A DNA stretch of 64,000 nt from Bacteroides intestinalis (GTDB lineage Bacteria; Bacteroidota; Bacteroidia; Bacteroidales; Bacteroidaceae): the NCBI RefSeq assembly GCF_003464595.1, contig NZ_QRZF01000017.1, positions 69,814 through 133,813 of the forward strand, given 5' to 3'. This document shows positions 52,301 to 59,576 of the stretch, piece by piece (within the stretch, counting starts at the first letter, position 1; each line of letters begins with the position of its first letter). Under the pieces are notes generated by a model. The model saw only the letters and a list, made by a program, of their open reading frames with translations. It ran no database searches and had not been told where the DNA came from. The position numbers and the translations under genes were made by a program.

Positions 52301-52748
52301 TGTAGCAGAAATGTCACAGGAAGCTATCGCCGAACTGGAAAAGAACGGTTCTTATACTTTGCAACTGGATGGTACGGATGTGCTTGTGGAAGCTACTGAC
52401 GTAGAAATCTTCAGCGAAGACATTCCGGGATGGCTGGTTGCCAACGAAGGAAAGCTGACTGTTGCCTTGGATGTAACCGTAACAGAAGAGCTTCGCCGCG
52501 AAGGTATTGCCCGTGAACTGGTTAATCGTATTCAAAATATTCGCAAGTCAAGCGGTTTGGAGATAACAGACAAAATAAAGATTACATTATCAAAAAATCA
52601 GCAAACAGATGATGCGGTAAACGAATATAAAGACTATATTTGTAACCAGGTTTTAGGAACCTCACTGACGCTGACCGATGAGGTGGAAAACGGCACGGAA
52701 CTTAACTTTGACGATTTCTCCCTGTACGTAAGCGTTGTAAAAGAATAA
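49323..52748 (+). CDS. ileS: Isoleucyl-tRNA synthetase
   Basis: A 1141-residue class I synthetase that charges tRNA-Ile. The HIGH motif appears as PSANGMPGIHH (50-60) and the KMSKS loop as NKMSKRLGN (near 690). The CP1 editing domain lies between them (GTGIVHIAPTFGADD, with the catalytic editing Asp region). The anticodon-binding and C-terminal regions follow, the latter ending ELNFDDFSLYVSVVKE. The length and C-terminal type match the long (eukaryote-like, often mupirocin-insensitive) class; I infer that class from length and layout only. It is first of an operon with dksA-like, lspA and two further genes. Confidence 0.97.
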   Translation: MGKKFAEYSQFDLSKVNAEVLKKWDENQVFAKSMTEREGCPSFVFYEGPPSANGMPGIHHVMARSIKDIFCRYKTMKGFLVKRKAGWDTHGLPVELGVEKAMGITKEDIGKTISVADYNAACRKDVMKFTKEWEDLTHKMGYWVDMTDPYITYDNRYIETLWWLLKQLYTKGYLYKGYTIQPYSPAAGTGLSSHELNQPGCYRDVKDVTCVAQFKMKNPKPEMAEWGTPYFLAWTTTPWTLPSNTALCVGPKIDYVAVQSYNGYTGEKITVVLAKALLYTHFNKKAEDIALEDYKPGDKLIPFKIVGEYKGPELVGMEYEQLIPWVNPGEGAFRVISGDYVTTEDGTGIVHIAPTFGADDAQVAKAAGVPPLQLINKKGELRPMVDLTGKFYKLDELDENFVKERVNVDLYKEYAGRFVKNDYDPNLTDQDESLDVSLCMMMKANNQAFKIEKHVHNYPHCWRTDKPVLYYPLDSWFIRSTACKDRMIELNKTINWKPESTGTGRFGKWLENLNDWNLSRSRYWGTPLPIWRTEDNSEEICIGSVEELYNEIEKSVAAGFMKSNPYKDKGFVPGEYNGENYDKIDLHRPYVDDIILVSKDGKPMKREADLIDVWFDSGAMPYAQIHYPFENKELLDSHQVYPADFIAEGVDQTRGWFFTLHAIASMVFDTISYKAVISNGLVLDKNGNKMSKRLGNGVDPFSTIEKYGSDPLRWYMIINSSPWDNLKFDVDGIEEVRRKFFGTLYNTYSFFSLYANVDGFEYKEADVPMAERPEIDRWILSVLNTLVKEVDTCYSEYEPTKAGRLISDFVNDNLSNWYVRLNRKRFWGGEFTQDKLSAYQTLYTCLETVAKLMSPIAPFYADKLYMDLVTATGRDNVVSVHLAKFPEYREEMIDKELEVRMQMAQDVTSMVLALRRKVNIKVRQPLQCIMIPVVDEEQRAHIEAVKALIMSEVNVKDIKFVDGAAGVLVKKVKCDFKKMGPKFGKQMKAVAAAVAEMSQEAIAELEKNGSYTLQLDGTDVLVEATDVEIFSEDIPGWLVANEGKLTVALDVTVTEELRREGIARELVNRIQNIRKSSGLEITDKIKITLSKNQQTDDAVNEYKDYICNQVLGTSLTLTDEVENGTELNFDDFSLYVSVVKE

Positions 52749-52776
52749 TAATACTAACGATTTAACACGTAAAGTT

Positions 52777-53157
52777 ATGGCAGAAAAAACAAGATACTCG
52801 GATGCTGAATTGGAAGAATTCCGCGCCATTATTAATGAGAAGTTAGAATTGGCACAACGCGATTATGAATTGCTGAAAGCCAGTTTAACCGGAGCCGATG
52901 GTAATGATACCGACGATACGTCTCCTACGTACAAAGTTTTGGAAGAAGGTGCCAACACCTTGTCCAAAGAAGAAACGACACGCCTGGCTCAACGTCAGTT
53001 GAAGTTTATCCAGGGTTTGCAGGCCGCATTGGTACGCATCGAGAACAAAACGTATGGTATTTGCCGTGAAACAGGTAAGTTGATTCCTGCCGAACGTTTA
53101 CGTGCTGTGCCCCATGCTACACTGAGCATTGAGGCCAAAAATAACGGTAAGAAGTAA
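52777..53157 (+). CDS. TraR/DksA-family regulator lacking most zinc-finger cysteines
   Basis: A 126-residue DksA-like protein that would bind RNA polymerase in the secondary channel. It has an N-terminal coiled coil (about 8-85) with a middle acidic tip region ADGNDTDDTSP, and a C-terminal YGICRETGKLIPAERLRAVPHA segment. Standard DksA has a four-Cys zinc finger; here only one Cys (in GICRETG) is left, so zinc binding is probably lost, as in many Bacteroidetes homologues. It sits between ileS (28 bases upstream) and lspA (2 bases downstream). Confidence 0.88.
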   Translation: MAEKTRYSDAELEEFRAIINEKLELAQRDYELLKASLTGADGNDTDDTSPTYKVLEEGANTLSKEETTRLAQRQLKFIQGLQAALVRIENKTYGICRETGKLIPAERLRAVPHATLSIEAKNNGKK

Positions 53158-53159
53158 GG

Positions 53160-53834
53160 ATGAACAAATACCTCACGAAAGGTCGCATTGCGCTGCTCGT
53201 TATTTTCTCGGTATTAATTGCTGACCAGATAATCAAGATCTATGTCAAGACTCACATGTATTGGCATCAGAGTGAAAACGCCATAAAATGGCTTTATGAG
53301 AAGCTGGGCATGGTAGATGCAGAACCGCCTACATGGTTTTATATTTACTTTACCGAGAATAACGGTATGGCGTTCGGTATGGAGATATTCGGTAAGTTAT
53401 TCCTTACCTTGTTCCGTATTGTTGCCGTAGGAGCGATAGGGTGGTATTTAACGAGAATAATCAAGCAGGGCTTGAAGACAGGCTATATCGTATGCGTATC
53501 TCTGATTCTTACGGGAGCGTTGGGTAACATCATCGATAGTGTATTCTATGGTGTGTTGTTCAATGAGAGTACACATTCGCAGATAGCTTCATTCCTGCCG
53601 GAAGGCGGAGGATATGCTCCTTTGTTCTACGGAAAGGTGGTGGATATGTTCTATTTCCCTATCATTGATACGAACTGGCCTCAATGGATGCCGTTGGTAG
53701 GTGGGGATCATTTCATATTCTTCAGCCCGATATTCAACCTTGCCGATGCCGCTATCAGTTGTGGTATCATTGCCCTGTTATTATTTTACAGCAAATATTT
53801 GAATGACTCTTATCATGCAATAAAGAAATCATGA
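53160..53834 (+). CDS. lspA: Lipoprotein signal peptidase (signal peptidase II)
   Basis: A 224-residue inner-membrane aspartyl protease that removes signal peptides of lipid-modified prolipoproteins. Conserved features: N-terminal helix with LIADQIIKIYVK, NNGMAFGM, and the two catalytic Asp in GALGNIIDSVFYG (near 124) and FNLADAAISCG (near 199). It is longer than the E. coli enzyme (164) because of loop insertions usual in Bacteroidetes. It starts 2 bases after the dksA-like gene and shares an ATGA with the next lipoprotein gene. The many lipoboxes in this window are its likely substrates. Confidence 0.95.
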   Translation: MNKYLTKGRIALLVIFSVLIADQIIKIYVKTHMYWHQSENAIKWLYEKLGMVDAEPPTWFYIYFTENNGMAFGMEIFGKLFLTLFRIVAVGAIGWYLTRIIKQGLKTGYIVCVSLILTGALGNIIDSVFYGVLFNESTHSQIASFLPEGGGYAPLFYGKVVDMFYFPIIDTNWPQWMPLVGGDHFIFFSPIFNLADAAISCGIIALLLFYSKYLNDSYHAIKKS

Positions 53835-54817
53835 AAGGTCTGCATCGAATTCAATGGTTTAGCATATTCCTGTTAGCATCTTGTTTGACAGCCTGTCAGG
53901 TGAAAAGACCGAAGGTGGTCATATCGGATGCTAAGATGGAAAATGTGCTTTATGACTACCATATAGCAAAGGCTATGGGGGAAGAAGTCCCTTATACCGA
54001 TGGTTATAAAAGGGTGTTGTACATTGAATCGGTGTTTAAAAAACATGGCATTACGCAAGCCGAATTTGACTCTTCAATGGTTTGGTTCACGCGTAATCCG
54101 GAAGTACTCACCAAGATTTATGAGAAAGTAAACGCAAGGCTGAAAGCGGAGCGGGATGTTGTCAATCATTTAATTGCCATACGTGACAATAAACCGAAGG
54201 AAAGTCTTCCGGGGGACAGCATTGATGTATGGGCATGGCAACGTATCTATCAGCTGACAGGTATGCCGATGGACAACAAGATTACTTTCGTATTACCCTC
54301 AGATACCAACTTTAAAGACCGCGATACTTTGCGGTGGAACGTTCGTTTCCGCTTCCACAACGGTGCGCCAGATTCCTTATATGCTCCCGTCATGGCTATG
54401 CAGATTGTCTATAAGGACAGCATAATCAGTGATATTCAGAAAGTATATAAATCAGGTGTGGAAACGGTTTCCCTCTTTGCCGATACGTTGGGAGAAATCC
54501 GGGAAATACGTGGGTATATCTATTACCCCGCAGCACAGGCTACCCGTACATTGCTGACCGACCGCATTTCACTGATGCGTTATCATGCTACGGATACACT
54601 GTCGTTTGCTAAGAATGATTCCATTCAGAAAGATTCTGTTAAGACAGAGAAAATAGAACCTCAGGAACTCAAGAAAGAGGAACTGAAACCTGTGGAAGAG
54701 AAGATAAATGATAATCCGCGTAGACGTGATGCTGCCCGTCCTCGTCCGTCTTCGGAACCTACACTGAAGAAGTTGGACAATCCGGAACACGTTCAATTCC
54801 GTAAAGATAATCCCTGA
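53831..54817 (+). CDS. DUF4296 lipoprotein
   Basis: A 328-residue lipoprotein: signal MKGLHRIQWFSIFLLASCLTAC, Cys near 22. The N-terminal DUF4296 domain (about 28-115) has VISDAKMENVLYDYHIAKAMG and YIESVFKKHGITQAEFDSSMVWF. A central beta-rich part and a charged C-terminal tail (Glu/Lys/Pro/Arg-rich, about 275-328) follow. Function unknown. It is translationally coupled to lspA by an ATGA overlap and to the next gene by a TGATG overlap, a conserved-looking arrangement in this group. Confidence 0.85.
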   Translation: MKGLHRIQWFSIFLLASCLTACQVKRPKVVISDAKMENVLYDYHIAKAMGEEVPYTDGYKRVLYIESVFKKHGITQAEFDSSMVWFTRNPEVLTKIYEKVNARLKAERDVVNHLIAIRDNKPKESLPGDSIDVWAWQRIYQLTGMPMDNKITFVLPSDTNFKDRDTLRWNVRFRFHNGAPDSLYAPVMAMQIVYKDSIISDIQKVYKSGVETVSLFADTLGEIREIRGYIYYPAAQATRTLLTDRISLMRYHATDTLSFAKNDSIQKDSVKTEKIEPQELKKEELKPVEEKINDNPRRRDAARPRPSSEPTLKKLDNPEHVQFRKDNP

Positions 54818-55164
54818 TGATCAAACGATTTGCTTCACACTTTATTTTTCTGCCCGGACATGGTTATCTCAAACAATATGTGGTAGGGGCGGAAGAAGGA
54901 CAAGTCGTGTCCGCCTTTCCCTTGACAGAGGAGATAGAAAGAGTGGAATGGTTTCCCGGAGTCATTGCTTTATTGAATAATGAAGAAGATATTTCCAAAG
55001 GGTACTCCGGTATATTTCAGAAAGCAAATGAAGTATTACAGGAACTTCCGGAAGTTTTCTGCCAAGAAACGTTTCCTTCCGGAATAAATGCTTATCTACT
55101 TTATCCTTTCGATTTTACAACGATGCTGCCTGTCGACGGAACTCGGCACAGACTACTGCGGTAG
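54817..55164 (+). CDS. Small conserved-type protein after the DUF4296 gene
   Basis: A 115-residue soluble protein, MIKRFASHFIFLPGHGYLKQYVVGAEEGQVVSAFPLTEEIERVEWFPGVIALL..., ending FDFTTMLPVDGTRHRLLR. No named domain recognised; the opening resembles a short beta-sandwich with the phrase FLPGHGYLKQYVV. It starts on the stop of the preceding gene (TGATG), so it is the last gene of the ileS operon. Its last 50 bases overlap the convergent RNA methyltransferase gene, which is unusually long for a convergent overlap. Confidence 0.7.
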   Translation: MIKRFASHFIFLPGHGYLKQYVVGAEEGQVVSAFPLTEEIERVEWFPGVIALLNNEEDISKGYSGIFQKANEVLQELPEVFCQETFPSGINAYLLYPFDFTTMLPVDGTRHRLLR

Positions 55165-55876
55165 CAATTGCCACATTCAGTGACTCGGACGTTTCCCTCT
55201 CTGCGGGATAATTGGGAATATAAAGTTTGCGGTTAATGAGTTGCTCCACTTCTTTCCCGATTCCGTTGCCTTCATTACCCATCACAATCAATCCGTTGGA
55301 TGATAATTTCTGTGTGTACATATTTTCTCCATCGAGGAAAGTGCCGTAAACTGGCATATCCTTCAGGCTTTGAATGAGGTCGGGCAGGGGAGTATAGTGC
55401 AGTTTCACACGGGCAATGCCTCCCATGGTGGCTTGAACCGTCTTTGGATTATATACATCTACGGTGTTCGGGGAACAGAAGATATGCTCTATACCAAACC
55501 AGTCTGCCAAGCGAATGATAGTGCCCAGATTTCCCGGATCTTGCACATCGTCCAGCGCCAGGCAGAGTGAATGGCTGATAACGGAAGCATCCGTTTCATA
55601 TTCCGGCTGTTCGAATACGGCAAGTACTTGCTGGGGAGTTTTCAATAAGCTGGCACGGGAAAGGTCTTCATCAGACACTTCCGAAACATCTTCTACCGGA
55701 AGCTTGGAATGTTGCGATAACCATTCGGGCGTAGCTGCCAGAAAGCGGCAGGGAAAATGTCCTAACAAATCGCCTACCAGTTTAGGACCCTCTGCCAGAA
55801 AGACTTTTTCTGTTTTACGATTCTTCTTCAGCTCCAACGAGTGGATATATTTGATGCGGTTTTTGCTCAGTGCCAT
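55115..55876 (-). CDS. SpoU/TrmH-family RNA 2'-O-ribose methyltransferase
   Basis: A 253-residue SPOUT-class enzyme. An N-terminal substrate-binding domain (about 1-85, KNRIKYIHSLELKKNRKTEKVFLAEG) is followed by the knotted methyltransferase domain with motif 1 LDDVQDPGNLGTIIRLADWFG (about 110-130), motif 2 LIVMGNEGNGIGKEV (about 192-206) and motif 3 LYIPNYPAERETSESLNVAIATAVVCAEF. It methylates a ribose 2'-OH in rRNA or tRNA; the target is not evident. A -7 element lies just upstream. The 3' end runs 50 bases into the opposing gene. Confidence 0.9.
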   Translation of the reverse strand: MALSKNRIKYIHSLELKKNRKTEKVFLAEGPKLVGDLLGHFPCRFLAATPEWLSQHSKLPVEDVSEVSDEDLSRASLLKTPQQVLAVFEQPEYETDASVISHSLCLALDDVQDPGNLGTIIRLADWFGIEHIFCSPNTVDVYNPKTVQATMGGIARVKLHYTPLPDLIQSLKDMPVYGTFLDGENMYTQKLSSNGLIVMGNEGNGIGKEVEQLINRKLYIPNYPAERETSESLNVAIATAVVCAEFRRQAASL

Positions 55877-55897
55877 AGCTTAAATGTTATCGTTTGG

Positions 55898-55905
55898 CAA
55901 AAGTA
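55898..55905 (-). promoter_or_regulatory. -7 element for the RNA methyltransferase
   Basis: The minus strand reads TACTTTTG, about 22 bases before the ATG at 55876. Confidence 0.5.
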
Positions 55906-55958
55906 CGTGATTATTTCTATATAATCAAAAAACGGAACACACTTCATCCGGTTTTTTA

Positions 55959-55989
55959 TTTCGGAAAAGAAAAAATAGATTTATATTTG
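55959..55989 (+). promoter_or_regulatory. Promoter of the TamA-like lipoprotein gene
   Basis: TTTC (55959-55962, near-consensus -33), a 19-base spacer and TATATTTG (55982-55989). The ATG follows at 56022. Confidence 0.5.
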
Positions 55990-56021
55990 TAGTCAATTAT
56001 GCGCAATTTATTAATTCTGGT

Positions 56022-58325
56022 ATGAAGAAAGGCTTCCACTACGCACTACTTACTGCTGCCATACTTACATTAGCTTCCTGCTCGACCACCAAATATGTGC
56101 CGGATGGTTCATACTTGCTGGATGAAGTGCGCATACATACTGATAATAAAAATGTGAAGCCTTCTAATTTGTCCATATATGTGCGGCAAAATCCGAACTC
56201 CAAATGGTTTAGTCTGATTAAAACCCAGCTGTATGTTTACAACTGGTCGGGACGTGATTCTACCCGTTGGGTGAACCGGGCTTTACGCAGGCTGGGAGAT
56301 GCCCCTGTTATCTATAGTAAGGAAGAAACCGAACGTTCACGGGAGGAAATGACGAAAGCCGTTCAGAATATGGGATACATGGGTGCTACCGTAGAGTACA
56401 TTCCCAAAATCAAGAAGAAAAAGGTAAAACTGGCTTATAAAGTAAACACCGGAGAGCCGTATATTGTCCGTAGCCTGAAATATGATGTTCAGGATGAAAA
56501 GATCCGGGAGTATATGCAGAAAGATTCTGCATCGACCTATTTATCCGAAGGTATGTACTTCAATGCCAACATACTGGACAGTGAACGCCAACGGATCACG
56601 GGTAACCTGCTTCGCAACGGTTATTATAAATTCAATAAAGATTATATTTCTTATACGGCGGATACGGTACGTGGCACTTATCAGGTGGATCTGACCTTGC
56701 ATCTGGCACGATACAGACAGCATTCCGGTGCTGAATTGCAGGATCATCCACAGTATACGATTAATAAAGTGAATTTCATTGCGGACTATGACGTCCTGCA
56801 ATCTTCAGCTCTCAGTAGTGTGGAAATCAATGATTCGATACACTATAAAGGGGTTCCCATATATTATAAAGATAAATTATACCTGCGTCCTAAAGTTTTG
56901 ACTGATAATCTGCGGATAACTCCGGGAGATTTTTACAACGAACAGGATGTGCAGCGCACTTACTCCAACTTCGGACGTCTGCCGGTATTGAAATATACCA
57001 ATGTACGTTTCTTCGAAACACAGGTAAGTGATAGCGCAAAGCTGAATGCCTATGTTATGCTGACGAAGAACAAACATCAGTCTGTATCTTTCGAACTGGA
57101 GGGAACAAACTCTGCGGGTGATTTGGGTGCCGCGGCATCTGTATCTTTTCAGAATCGCAATGTATTCAGAGGTTCCGAAACTTTCTTGGTTAAGCTTCGC
57201 GGAGCTTACGAAGCTGTTTCCGGTTTAGGGTATAAGAATGACAACTATACGGAACTCGGTGTGGAAACCAGTATAAACTTTCCCCGCTTCATGTTTCCGT
57301 TCATATCCAATGACTTCAAGCGGAGGATAAGGGCAACCACAGAATTCGGACTGCAATATAATTATCAGATGCGTCCCGAGTTTACACGCATCGTTGCATC
57401 CGGTTCATGGAGTTATAAATGGGGGTTGCAGCGACAGCGTTCGCAGCATCGTATAGACTTGCTGGACATCAACTATTTGTATATGCCGTGGATAGAACCC
57501 GAGTTTAAAAATAATTTCCTGAACGATGAGAAGAACTATCTGCTAGAGTATAACTATAAAGACCGTTTGATTGTCCGTACCGGATACAGCTATATCTATA
57601 ACAGCGCAGGACAAGCATTGATGAACAATGCAGTGATTGGTAATTCTTATAGTATACGTTTCAACTTTGAGTCTGCGGGAAATCTCCTGTATGTGCTTTC
57701 TAAAATGAGCAATTTAAAGAAGAATGATCAGGACGAATACACTATCTTGAATATTCCGTATGCACAATATATAAAAGGTGACCTGGACTTTGCCAAAAAT
57801 ATCGTCATCGATAACCGTAACTCCATTGCATTTCATATTGGGGGAGGTATTGCTATTCCTTATGGCAACGCACGGATGATTCCTTTCGAGAAACGTTATT
57901 TCTCGGGTGGAGCAAACAGTGTACGCGGATGGTCGGTACGTAGTCTCGGTCCCGGTACCTTCTCCGATGAAAAAGGTAACTTCATGAACCAGTCGGGTGA
58001 CATCAAGCTGGATGCCAGTATAGAATACCGCACACGTTTATTCTGGAAGTTCAGAGGTGCTTTGTTTGTAGATGCGGGAAATATTTGGACGATTCGCGAA
58101 TATCAGGATCAGCCGGGGGGTAAATTCAAGTTCGACCAGTTCTATAAGCAAATAGCCGTAGCTTACGGTGTGGGATTACGTCTGGATCTGGATTTCTTTG
58201 TACTTCGCTTTGATGGTGGTATGAAGGCCATTAACCCTGAAAAGGGAAAGGATCGTTATCCCATTCTGCGTCCTGACTTCGGACGTGACTTTGCTTTCCA
58301 CTTTGCAGTAGGTTACCCATTCTAA
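56022..58325 (+). CDS. TamA-like outer membrane lipoprotein (BamA/Omp85 family)
   Basis: A 767-residue Omp85-superfamily protein. Its signal ends in a lipobox, TLASC (Cys near 20), so it is a lipid-anchored TamA relative, the TamL type known from Bacteroidetes. POTRA-like repeats fill about 25-350 (KPSNLSIYVRQNPNSKW, REEMTKAVQNMGYMGATVEYIP, GEPYIVRSLKYDV, GDFYNEQDVQRTYSNFGRL). The barrel (about 360-767) carries the conserved lid-lock segment YFSGGANSVRGWSVRSLGPG and ends FAFHFAVGYPF with a terminal Phe. It probably works with TamB in outer-membrane protein or lipid assembly; no tamB is next to it here. Confidence 0.88.
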   Translation: MKKGFHYALLTAAILTLASCSTTKYVPDGSYLLDEVRIHTDNKNVKPSNLSIYVRQNPNSKWFSLIKTQLYVYNWSGRDSTRWVNRALRRLGDAPVIYSKEETERSREEMTKAVQNMGYMGATVEYIPKIKKKKVKLAYKVNTGEPYIVRSLKYDVQDEKIREYMQKDSASTYLSEGMYFNANILDSERQRITGNLLRNGYYKFNKDYISYTADTVRGTYQVDLTLHLARYRQHSGAELQDHPQYTINKVNFIADYDVLQSSALSSVEINDSIHYKGVPIYYKDKLYLRPKVLTDNLRITPGDFYNEQDVQRTYSNFGRLPVLKYTNVRFFETQVSDSAKLNAYVMLTKNKHQSVSFELEGTNSAGDLGAAASVSFQNRNVFRGSETFLVKLRGAYEAVSGLGYKNDNYTELGVETSINFPRFMFPFISNDFKRRIRATTEFGLQYNYQMRPEFTRIVASGSWSYKWGLQRQRSQHRIDLLDINYLYMPWIEPEFKNNFLNDEKNYLLEYNYKDRLIVRTGYSYIYNSAGQALMNNAVIGNSYSIRFNFESAGNLLYVLSKMSNLKKNDQDEYTILNIPYAQYIKGDLDFAKNIVIDNRNSIAFHIGGGIAIPYGNARMIPFEKRYFSGGANSVRGWSVRSLGPGTFSDEKGNFMNQSGDIKLDASIEYRTRLFWKFRGALFVDAGNIWTIREYQDQPGGKFKFDQFYKQIAVAYGVGLRLDLDFFVLRFDGGMKAINPEKGKDRYPILRPDFGRDFAFHFAVGYPF

Positions 58326-58351
58326 AAAATCGGGAGGGGCATAAAAAGCAA

Positions 58352-58377
58352 CGGGCGAATGATTGCTCATCCGCCCG
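58352..58377. terminator. GC-rich hairpin between convergent genes
   Basis: CGGGCG...CGCCCG with inner ATG/CAT pairs. No clear T-run, so the stop is probably weak or shared by both directions. Confidence 0.45.
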
Positions 58378-58399
58378 CATATTCAAATTCTTTTCTTAA

Positions 58400-58954
58400 T
58401 TAGCGTGCAGCGTAATAAGTGTTGATCATCGTTGCCTGACGAGCAGCAGCTACGCCTTGTGCATCCAATGTCACATTCATTGCTTCACCATTCGGCAGAT
58501 ACATCTGTGCAGTACCATCACCGTTCATTTGCAGCAATTCAGTGCTAACACCTTCTGCAACAACATTCCAAGTGTTCAATTCTTTGTCGTAAACCAGCTC
58601 CATAGCAGTGGTTTCACCTTCTTTTGTGATAGAGTAACCGTTCTCCAATGTTTTTACGAGATAGTTTCCGTTTTCACCTTTTACTTTCTTCACATCACCC
58701 ACGTTAGCCATCGGATTGGAACCGCTCCAGAATTCAATGGAGTTGATTACCAACGCATCTGCCAGATAACAAACAGGATATACGGGGATAATGTTGCAAG
58801 CCAGATAAACAAGCTCATTAACAAACTTTGTACCGATACTTTGGTTCCAATTTACCAATTTACTGTGCAGGCCGAAAGAACCGATACAAGAACTGAAAAG
58901 AAATGCGCCACAAATCATCACGGTTGCAGCCAAATTCAAATTACTCTTTTTCAT
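58400..58954 (-). CDS. DUF3332 lipoprotein-like protein
   Basis: A 184-residue protein of the DUF3332 family, whose function is unknown. An N-terminal helix leads to SSCIGSFGLHSKLVNWNQSIGTKFVNELVYL, the family's opening. The lipobox-like SSC and a second hydrophobic stretch (LACNIIPVYPVCYLADALVI) suggest membrane association. The C-terminal half has short strand repeats (GNYLVKTLENGYSITKEGE...). The start at 58954 (MKKSNLNLAATV) is chosen because the signal begins there; the 21 residues of the longer frame are lysine-rich and unlike a signal. Confidence 0.8.
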   Translation of the reverse strand: MKKSNLNLAATVMICGAFLFSSCIGSFGLHSKLVNWNQSIGTKFVNELVYLACNIIPVYPVCYLADALVINSIEFWSGSNPMANVGDVKKVKGENGNYLVKTLENGYSITKEGETTAMELVYDKELNTWNVVAEGVSTELLQMNGDGTAQMYLPNGEAMNVTLDAQGVAAARQATMINTYYAAR

Positions 58955-59014
58955 AATTACTTTCTTTTGTTTTACTGAGTTTATTGATTTAACTCTTTGC
59001 TCTTTTTCTTCGGG

Positions 59015-59022
59015 CAAATATA
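59015..59022 (-). promoter_or_regulatory. -7 element for the DUF3332 gene
   Basis: The minus strand reads TATATTTG, about 61 bases before the chosen ATG and inside the rejected extension's leader region. Confidence 0.45.
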
Positions 59023-59093
59023 AGTGCTTTTTGTGAAAAATACACTTAAATAAGAGACAAAAACAATTTTTCAGTTAAACAGCCCCAGTAAAA

Positions 59094-59528
59094 TTAAGGC
59101 TTTTTGGGAGTCAAAGCCTTACCCAGCCAGTGGTCTACAGCAAACTTTCCAGGACCGATAATATACATCAGTACGTATACCACCAGATATATGAAAGCCA
59201 GTTCTTTGACCGCAAACGGATCGTTTCCGTGAATGACAAAGAATGCCATCCCCATTGTAAATATCATCGGCAGCATAGCCAGACGGTAAAGGAAACCAAT
59301 GATAAATGCCATAGAACAAGCCAATTCACCGAATATGGCTAATCCCAGGGAAAGAGGACTGCCCACACCCAGCGGATCGGGAAATACAGCGGATAACTCC
59401 TGATAATTGGACCACTTCTCGATACCATGGTTCATTAGTAACACACCAAATATAATTCTCACTATTAATAATATAGCAGACGTTGCTGCTCCATCCGGTT
59501 TAGACGGGAATAAAAATTTGTAAAGCAT
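59094..59528 (-). CDS. DoxX family membrane protein
   Basis: A 144-residue four-helix membrane protein of the DoxX family: LLIVRIIFGVLLMNHGIEKWSNY, GLAIFGELACSMAFIIGFLYRLAMLPMIFTMGMAFF, and a C-terminal FIYLVVYVLMYIIGPGKFAVDHWLGKAL with the typical GPGxxSxD-like ending. DoxX proteins occur with respiratory or redox partners. It starts 48 bases after the stop of the type II NADH dehydrogenase gene on the same strand, so joint transcription is likely. Confidence 0.88.
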   Translation of the reverse strand: MLYKFLFPSKPDGAATSAILLIVRIIFGVLLMNHGIEKWSNYQELSAVFPDPLGVGSPLSLGLAIFGELACSMAFIIGFLYRLAMLPMIFTMGMAFFVIHGNDPFAVKELAFIYLVVYVLMYIIGPGKFAVDHWLGKALTPKKP

Positions 59529-59576
59529 AGTCGTTCGTTTTAAACATTTATATTTAATATAACGAAAAATAGGGCA

